The notes under the pieces are model-generated. The model was not told the DNA's origin, did no database searches, and was given only the letters and a program-made list of their open reading frames with translations. From Acidobacteria bacterium RIFCSPLOWO2_12_FULL_66_21 (GTDB lineage Bacteria; Acidobacteriota; Vicinamibacteria; Vicinamibacterales; 2-12-FULL-66-21): a DNA stretch of 64,000 bases. The stretch spans positions 23,324 through 87,323 of the forward strand of contig MELC01000073.1 in assembly GCA_001767455.1 (NCBI GenBank). The letters are read 5' to 3'. Both the position numbers and the translations under genes were made by a program. Below, in pieces: positions 59,069 through 64,000 of this stretch; the stretch's first letter is position 1, and every line of letters begins with the position of its first letter.

Positions 59069-61696
59069 GTGCAGCCCTTCAAGCGCGTCGCCAGGATGTG
59101 CCGAACGCTTTTTCGCGCGCGCGAGCTCGACCGCGACCTGGACGAGGAGCTTCGTGCCTATGTTGACGATCGAATCGCAGCCCGTGTCGCGGGAGGCGCG
59201 AGTCCGGCCGAGGCGCGTCGGCTCGTGCTCGCCGAGGAAGGCGGTTTCGAGTCAATCAAGGAAGACACGCGGGACACTCGCGCCGGCTTCGGCGTGGCCA
59301 CCCTTGCGCAGGATCTTCGATACGGGTGGCGGACGCTGCGCCGCTCGCCGGGGTACGCGGCAGTAGCCTGCCTGGTACTGGGTCTTGGCATCGGCGCCAA
59401 CGTTGCCATGTTCACGGTCATGCGGTCGGTGCTGTGGCGTCCGCTTCCGTACCCTGCGCCCGACCGTCTCGTCGTGCTCGAAGCCGACGTTCAGGGCGTA
59501 CGCAATGCGGGTCCCTCGTCGCGTGAAGTGCACGATCTGCGGATCCGCAGCCGCGCGCTGACCGAGCTCGCCGTCGTCAATGGCGTGGATGCGCACGTCG
59601 AGATCCACGGCGAGATCGAGCGTGTCGCGGCTGCGAGCGTGAGCGCCGATCTGCTCCCCGCTCTTGGCGTCCGGCCGGCGCTCGGCCGGTTGTTCGATCC
59701 GCGTGACGGTTCCGTCAATGGGCAGGTGCGCCGCGTCATCATCAGCGATGCGCTGTGGCGCCGCCGTCTCGGTGCGGATCCCGCGGCGGTCGGAAGCTGG
59801 ATCACCGTCAACAACACTCCCCGCGAAGTGATCGGCGTGCTGCCGCCCGACTTTCCCGTGTTCCTGCCGGCCTCGACGGGCGTTCAGGAAGAGACACACG
59901 TCTGGTTTCCGACCGGCATCGCGGAAACGAGCGACGCGAGGGGTGAAGGCGTCATCGGACGGCTGGCCGGGCACGCCAGCCTGGCGGACGCGCAGCGCGA
60001 GATAGACCTGCTGGCGGCGCAATTCGCCGCGGAACGTCCAACGGTTTATCGCGACGCGGTGCGGTTCCGTCTCGCCGGCATGCGTGAGGCGGTCGCCGGG
60101 AATGTCGACGCCGGCTTGCGCGCGCTCGGCCTGGCCGTGGCGTTCGTGCTGCTCGTGAGCTGCGTCAACGTGGCGAACCTGACGCTGGCTCGCGCCTCCG
60201 GCCGCGTGCGGGAACTGGCGGTGCGGCGCGCGCTCGGTGCCGGACGTGGCCGCATTGTCCGGCAACTCCTGACGGAGAGCCTTCTGCTCTCGGTTATTGG
60301 CGGGGGCATCGGGCTCCTGCTCGGGCACTGGGGCGTCCAGCTCCTCGAGTGGCTGCGCCCGACGCACCTTCCGCGTCAGTCGGAGGTCGGCATGGACGCC
60401 ACCATCGCGCTCTTTTCGGTCGCGATCTCGCTGGCCGCCGGCGTGCTCTTCGGGATTGTGCCGGCGTTCCGATTCGGCGGGGCTGACGCGCAGGCGCTGC
60501 GCGCCGGGCGTGCTGACTCGCCCGCGCGCGGCTCGCGCAGGCTTCAGCGCGCGCTCGTGGTTGTCGAGATCGCGCTCTCGATCGTGCCGCTCGTGGCGGC
60601 GGGCCTCATGCGGCGTTCGTTCGTGAATCTCTCGCGCGCGCCGCTCGGGTTCAACCCCGACCGGGTGGTGACGGCGTGGATGCCGGTCAGCTTCCGGCAG
60701 TTTCCTGACGTCCAGGCGCGCTGGCGACTGCATGCCGACGTGCTCGCGCGGGTCCGTGCGGTGCCTGGCGTCGAGGCGGCGAGCGCGGGCAGTCCGCCTC
60801 CGTTTCATCAACTGCAGTTCACGCGCAGATACGGTCGATCGGGAGAAGCCACGCGGGCGGGACGCGCGACGCAACAGACCGTCACCCCGGGTTACTTCAG
60901 CGTGATGGGCACGAAGCTGGTGGCGGGCCGTGACGTCACCGCCGACGATATCGTCCAGAGGCGGCCGGTGGTGATCGTGGATGCGCGCATCGCCCGTGAA
61001 TTGTGGCCCCGGGACGCGATCGGTCAGCGGCTGGCGATCCAGTCGGGCCAACGCGTGACCGATCTCGAGGTCATCGGTGTGACCGAGCCCGTCCGCGTCA
61101 AGGACATCCGCGATGCAGGCCTCCCGACGCTCTTCGTTCCCTATCACCTGTTTGCGATTGAGATGGCGCTCGTGATCGAGACGGATCTGCCGGCCCCCGC
61201 GCTCGAGCCGGTACTCAGGACGATCGTCCAGGAGGCCGGAACCGGGCGCGCCGTGTTCGACGTGTGGCCCCTTGCGGTCTATGTCGAGAGGTCGATGGCG
61301 GATACCCGGTTCATCATGCTCGTGCTCACCGCCTTCGCCGTTGTCTCACTGCTCCTGGCCGGGATCGGACTGTACGGCACTCTGACGTATCTCACGATGC
61401 GGCGGTCGCGGGAGTTCGGTGTGCGGCTGGCGCTCGGCGCGAGCGGCTGGCAGATTCTCGCGCTGGTCGCCCGTGAGGGTCTCGTGCTCACCGCGGTCGG
61501 AACAGTCGCGGGCATGCTGGGCGCGCTGGCGGCGGCGCGCGCGATCCGCGGCCTGCTCTACGGCGTTGATGCCATCGATGCCGGGACACTCGTGAGTGTT
61601 GCCGCCCTCGTCGGTGTATTGTCGATCGCGTCGTGCCTCAAACCGGCGTGGGCGGCGGGAAGAACAGATCCGACGACCGCGCTCCGTGCCGAGTAG
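59069..61696 (+). CDS. MacB/ADOP-type ABC transporter permease
   Basis: An 875-residue protein with an N-terminal ADOP stretch (ELDRDLDEELRAYVDDRIA), a first transmembrane helix at about 100-120, a large periplasmic domain (about 125-350), three helices (RELAVRRALGAGRGRIVRQL region), a second periplasmic domain, and three C-terminal helices (RSREFGVRLALGASGWQIL). This is the duplicated FtsX-like layout common in Acidobacteria. It lacks an ATPase domain. GTG start. Confidence 0.93.
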   Translation: MQPFKRVARMCRTLFRARELDRDLDEELRAYVDDRIAARVAGGASPAEARRLVLAEEGGFESIKEDTRDTRAGFGVATLAQDLRYGWRTLRRSPGYAAVACLVLGLGIGANVAMFTVMRSVLWRPLPYPAPDRLVVLEADVQGVRNAGPSSREVHDLRIRSRALTELAVVNGVDAHVEIHGEIERVAAASVSADLLPALGVRPALGRLFDPRDGSVNGQVRRVIISDALWRRRLGADPAAVGSWITVNNTPREVIGVLPPDFPVFLPASTGVQEETHVWFPTGIAETSDARGEGVIGRLAGHASLADAQREIDLLAAQFAAERPTVYRDAVRFRLAGMREAVAGNVDAGLRALGLAVAFVLLVSCVNVANLTLARASGRVRELAVRRALGAGRGRIVRQLLTESLLLSVIGGGIGLLLGHWGVQLLEWLRPTHLPRQSEVGMDATIALFSVAISLAAGVLFGIVPAFRFGGADAQALRAGRADSPARGSRRLQRALVVVEIALSIVPLVAAGLMRRSFVNLSRAPLGFNPDRVVTAWMPVSFRQFPDVQARWRLHADVLARVRAVPGVEAASAGSPPPFHQLQFTRRYGRSGEATRAGRATQQTVTPGYFSVMGTKLVAGRDVTADDIVQRRPVVIVDARIARELWPRDAIGQRLAIQSGQRVTDLEVIGVTEPVRVKDIRDAGLPTLFVPYHLFAIEMALVIETDLPAPALEPVLRTIVQEAGTGRAVFDVWPLAVYVERSMADTRFIMLVLTAFAVVSLLLAGIGLYGTLTYLTMRRSREFGVRLALGASGWQILALVAREGLVLTAVGTVAGMLGALAAARAIRGLLYGVDAIDAGTLVSVAALVGVLSIASCLKPAWAAGRTDPTTALRAE

Positions 61697-61769
61697 GCAT
61701 GCGGCGATTCGGCGGGCTTGCACTGGCCGGCGTTGCCGAGCGTGTTGTATACTTCTTGTTTGCCCCCGT

Positions 61770-61846
61770 GCGCCCTTAGCTCAGTTGGATAGAGCGTCTG
61801 GCTACGAACCAGGAGGTCGCAGGTTCGAGTCCTGCAGGGCGCGCCA
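61770..61846 (+). tRNA. tRNA-Arg (anticodon ACG)
   Basis: Full cloverleaf by eye: acceptor GCGCCCT/AGGGCGC with discriminator G, D-arm TAGCTCAGTTGGATAGAGC, anticodon loop CTACGAA, and T-arm GCAGG/CCTGC around TTCGAGT; CCA is encoded. It reads CGU codons after A34 deamination. The 3' end is the likely attachment site of the element to its right. Confidence 0.97.
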
Positions 61847-61860
61847 CAATCCTTAGCATT

Positions 61861-63105
61861 TCAGTGAATTGACGCCCCGGAGTCCTCCGGCCGGTGAACA
61901 ATTGTGAACAATTCGCCGCCGACCTTGTCGACGGCGGCCCGCAGCGCTCCGTCGAGCACCTGCGTGTACACGTTGAGCGTCGTGTCAACGTTGGCGTGTC
62001 CCATCAGCTGAGCGACCACCTTGCCCGGCACCCCTTTGTCGTGCGACCACGACGAGTAGGTGCGCCGAAAGGTCAGCCACGTGGCGTGCGGCAGTCCGAG
62101 CCGTTCGCATGCCGGGAAGATCTCGCGCCTCAGGACATTATTGGGCGAGATGACCTTGCCCGTTCGCGTCGAGAACACGAGCATATCCGGCTCTGTTCGG
62201 CCGGCACGCTGCTTCCAAACGCGGATGAACCCCAACGCGGCCTCTGACAACGGGATCTGGCGCAGCCCTGCTTCGGTCTTCGGCGTGCCGAACGTCCCGT
62301 CATAGACCGCCTCGCGCACGGTCAGCACGCGCGCCTCCTCGTCGATGTCCTGCCACCGCAGCGCGAATAGCTCGCCGCGGCGGAGGCCCGAGAGGATTGC
62401 CAGTCCTGCCATCGCTTTGCCCAACGGCGGCAGCGCCGCCAACAGCGCCGCTGCTTGCTCGCGCGTCAGCGCCCACTTCGGACGCACGGTCCTCAGCTTT
62501 GGCAGGTCGACGCCACGCGCTGGATTCTCCTGGAGATGTCCCCACTTCACCGCTGTCCGAAGTACCGCGCTCAGCACATCGTGGATGTGATCGATCGACT
62601 TGGGCGCGTACCCTTCGTGCGTGAGATGAGCGACGTACACCTGGATCTCCTGTCGCGTGATCTCCGACACCGCCTTGTCGCCAAATCGTGGCAGCAAGTG
62701 TTTCTTCAGCATGAAGCGCCGATGCTTCTGCGTCGAGTGCTTGTACATCGGCAGCACCGACGCCTGCCACTCGTCCGCCAACGTGCGGAACGTCACGCGC
62801 GACCGCGTTGGCGTTCCGCGTCCGGCTGCCGCCAGCTTCTGGGCGAGGATGTCGGCCGCTTCGCGGCGTGGCATCGGCCCCAGCGTCTCATAGTGCAGCA
62901 CCCGTTTTCGTGTGCCGTCGGGAGCGATTTCCAACTCCCGCCAGCGAATCGCCCACCCCTTTCCTTTCGCGAGCAGACACCCCCTTCCGTACTGTCGTTT
63001 GCGTCGAGCCATTCGAGAGACTGCCTTTCCTCTCGTTGGCTCTTCGCGGTTCAGCCCTGCCCCGATTGTAACCGGCGCGGGGAACGGGATCACGTTGTCC
63101 GGCAT
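61861..63105 (-). CDS. Tyrosine-type site-specific integrase
   Basis: A 414-residue integrase. Core-binding SAM-like domain (TFRTLADEWQASVLPMYKHS, FGDKAVSEITRQEIQVYVAH) and catalytic domain (LAILSGLRRGELFALRW for Arg I, GTPKTEAGLRQIPLSEAA, GHANVDTTLNVYTQV with His III and the Tyr nucleophile). The HxxR box reads LTFRRTYSS, so the first His is replaced by Leu, as in some family members. ATG at 63105 overlaps the excisionase gene by 16 nt. Confidence 0.9.
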   Translation of the reverse strand: MPDNVIPFPAPVTIGAGLNREEPTRGKAVSRMARRKRQYGRGCLLAKGKGWAIRWRELEIAPDGTRKRVLHYETLGPMPRREAADILAQKLAAAGRGTPTRSRVTFRTLADEWQASVLPMYKHSTQKHRRFMLKKHLLPRFGDKAVSEITRQEIQVYVAHLTHEGYAPKSIDHIHDVLSAVLRTAVKWGHLQENPARGVDLPKLRTVRPKWALTREQAAALLAALPPLGKAMAGLAILSGLRRGELFALRWQDIDEEARVLTVREAVYDGTFGTPKTEAGLRQIPLSEAALGFIRVWKQRAGRTEPDMLVFSTRTGKVISPNNVLRREIFPACERLGLPHATWLTFRRTYSSWSHDKGVPGKVVAQLMGHANVDTTLNVYTQVLDGALRAAVDKVGGELFTIVHRPEDSGASIH

Positions 63106-63377
63106 TGTCGTTCGATGAACGCGCGGACGGCCCGCGGATCGAAGCGTACGTACTTGCCGATTTTGATGTGCGGCAGGCGCTCGGATCGCGGCATGCCGCG
63201 CGAGCGCGTGCGTTCGTACACCCAGCTGCGGCTGACTTTCAGGAGCGCCGCAACTTCGGCGACCGTCAACAGCTCGTGCAGATCGGCATCGGATCTCTCC
63301 TGCTGATCGCGGCGGACGAGAGTGTTGTCGCGGCCGACAGGCTCTGAGCTCTCGGCCTCGCTTGACCACGTGTTCAT
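63090..63377 (-). CDS. Excisionase-like helix-turn-helix protein
   Basis: A 95-residue protein with a MerR/HTH_17-type domain: LLTVAEVAALLKVSRSWVYER and IKIGKYVRFDPRAVRAFIE. GGAGGG lies before the ATG at 63377. It directly precedes the integrase gene and overlaps it, the usual xis-int arrangement. It may control direction of recombination. Confidence 0.82.
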   Translation of the reverse strand: MNTWSSEAESSEPVGRDNTLVRRDQQERSDADLHELLTVAEVAALLKVSRSWVYERTRSRGMPRSERLPHIKIGKYVRFDPRAVRAFIERQCRTT

Positions 63378-64000
63378 GGTTCCCTCCGCGCGTGCTCGCC
63401 AGACGGCAAGTCCAGTGATTGTGTCGTGGTAGGTAACGCGCGCGGGCGCGCCGACCATGATGGCCGGCGCGCGCTTGCAGGGCGCGGACGAGGGCATGAT
63501 GCCGACATCAGACCGCGTGAAGCGAGTTGCTCCGCGCGGTGTGGCAAACGATCTCAGCGATCGTCCTGGTCCACCATCAGCGTTTTGGCGTGCGTCAAAC
63601 CTTGAGCCGACACCGCCGAACGCCGTCGTCGGCTCCCGCTCGTCTTGAAGACGAACGGTGCTGAGTGCCGACGGTCCTGTGCTGAAGTTCTGACGTGCGG
63701 AATGACGGCGCTGCGCGCGATCACGACCGCACCGGACTTCAGTCTGCTGTTGCGTTGGATCGTGCCCTGAGGGCGAGGATCGGAAACGCGCTCCGGATGC
63801 ACTGGGTGCGAGGCGGAGGGTGGTGTCGTGTGACACCGACGCGATATCCGCAGCATACGCCGGCGCGGACACCACGTCAAACTCAACCATCTGTTGTTCC
63901 TGTACGCAGGTCTGCTGCCGGCCATCACGTAAGTGCAAACCCGGAGCTGCGCGCAGGCGCGGTCAAGGCCCGAAGCCGCGCACATTCACACGCGAGGTCG
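63378..64000. other. 620-bp stretch with no convincing gene
   Basis: Both strands were read. Several open frames exist, but none has a good ribosome site or recognisable domain. The region may be the promoter side of the integrase unit or the start of more element sequence beyond the window. Confidence 0.5.

Larger units (their letters stand above)
61847..64000. mobile_element. Left end of an element integrated at tRNA-Arg
   Basis: A tyrosine integrase and an excisionase-like gene point towards the tRNA just 15 nt after its 3' end, the usual order for tRNA-targeted islands and phage. The far end and the repeated att sequence are not in the window, so size and type are unknown. Confidence 0.6.

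Noticed and set aside
63378..63985. Small genes right of the excisionase
   Set aside because: No ribosome site, domain or coding bias that would distinguish them from chance open frames.

Overview
This window is high-GC bacterial chromosome and looks like Acidobacteriota, most likely class Vicinamibacteria. That placement is an inference from gene families: a PadR regulator paired with a large MacB/ADOP-type permease, futalosine-route menaquinone genes (mqnE, mqnD), an S8 peptidase with Trp-Gly repeats, a SWKEIA-type helix-turn-helix family, and many short-period repeat arrays between genes. No 16S gene or taxon-specific marker is present.

Layout. 1-8.7 kb: end of an outer-membrane-type protein, S41 peptidase, a Cys/RG-rich protein, fabI, a BON lipoprotein, a flavin reductase, an HD-GYP/GAF/GGDEF protein and a secreted S8 peptidase. 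8.9-14.5 kb: sigma-54 activator with a PH-like membrane protein, then a deoxyhypusine-synthase-like gene, a PIN-like gene, a ROK kinase and nagA. 14.6-21.7 kb: DUF4097 lipoprotein, queC/queD, a beta-barrel-like secreted protein, ubiE/menG and a degenerate PilT-like ATPase. 21.7-29.3 kb: aminotransferase, homoserine dehydrogenase and CoA-transferase in one operon, then an FGE-like protein, a SIMPL protein, rmuC and a MoeB-rhodanese fusion. 29.4-38.3 kb: a long Fe-S assembly locus (iscA-sufB-sufC-sufD-sufS-sufU-sufT-rrf2-iscS) followed by mqnD. 38.5-45.8 kb: Tat-exported alanine racemase and a cobalamin-riboswitch operon (btuB-type receptor, btuD, btuC, btuF, DUF71). 45.8-48.7 kb: yjbQ, mqnE, nadA. 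48.7-53.6 kb: a decaying surface-protein island with two in-frame TAG codons, a nadA fragment and a broken regulator. 53.7-61.7 kb: sod, a moaB-moeA-selenoprotein operon, a family-3 glycosidase, padR and an ADOP permease. 61.8-64 kb: tRNA-Arg followed by an integrase/excisionase pair that marks the edge of an integrated element.

The strongest unusual signal is at 54481-54963. A peroxiredoxin-like gene carries UGA exactly where the peroxidatic cysteine belongs (Trp-UGA-Pro-Asn-Cys, a UxxC motif), and an 8-bp stem with a GGU loop lies 21 nt downstream, as expected of a bacterial SECIS. It is translationally coupled to molybdenum-cofactor genes. Ordinary gene calling splits or drops it.

The second theme is short tandem repeats of period 7, 8 or 9 in many intergenic gaps. 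They also lie inside genes: one array adds about 38 residues to the BtuD ATPase between its signature motif and Walker B, and two arrays encode most of the membrane anchor of the BtuF-like protein. A third theme is a pair of promoter regions carrying TTGCCA-type boxes phased every 10 bp, one of them next to the remnant of a helix-turn-helix regulator.
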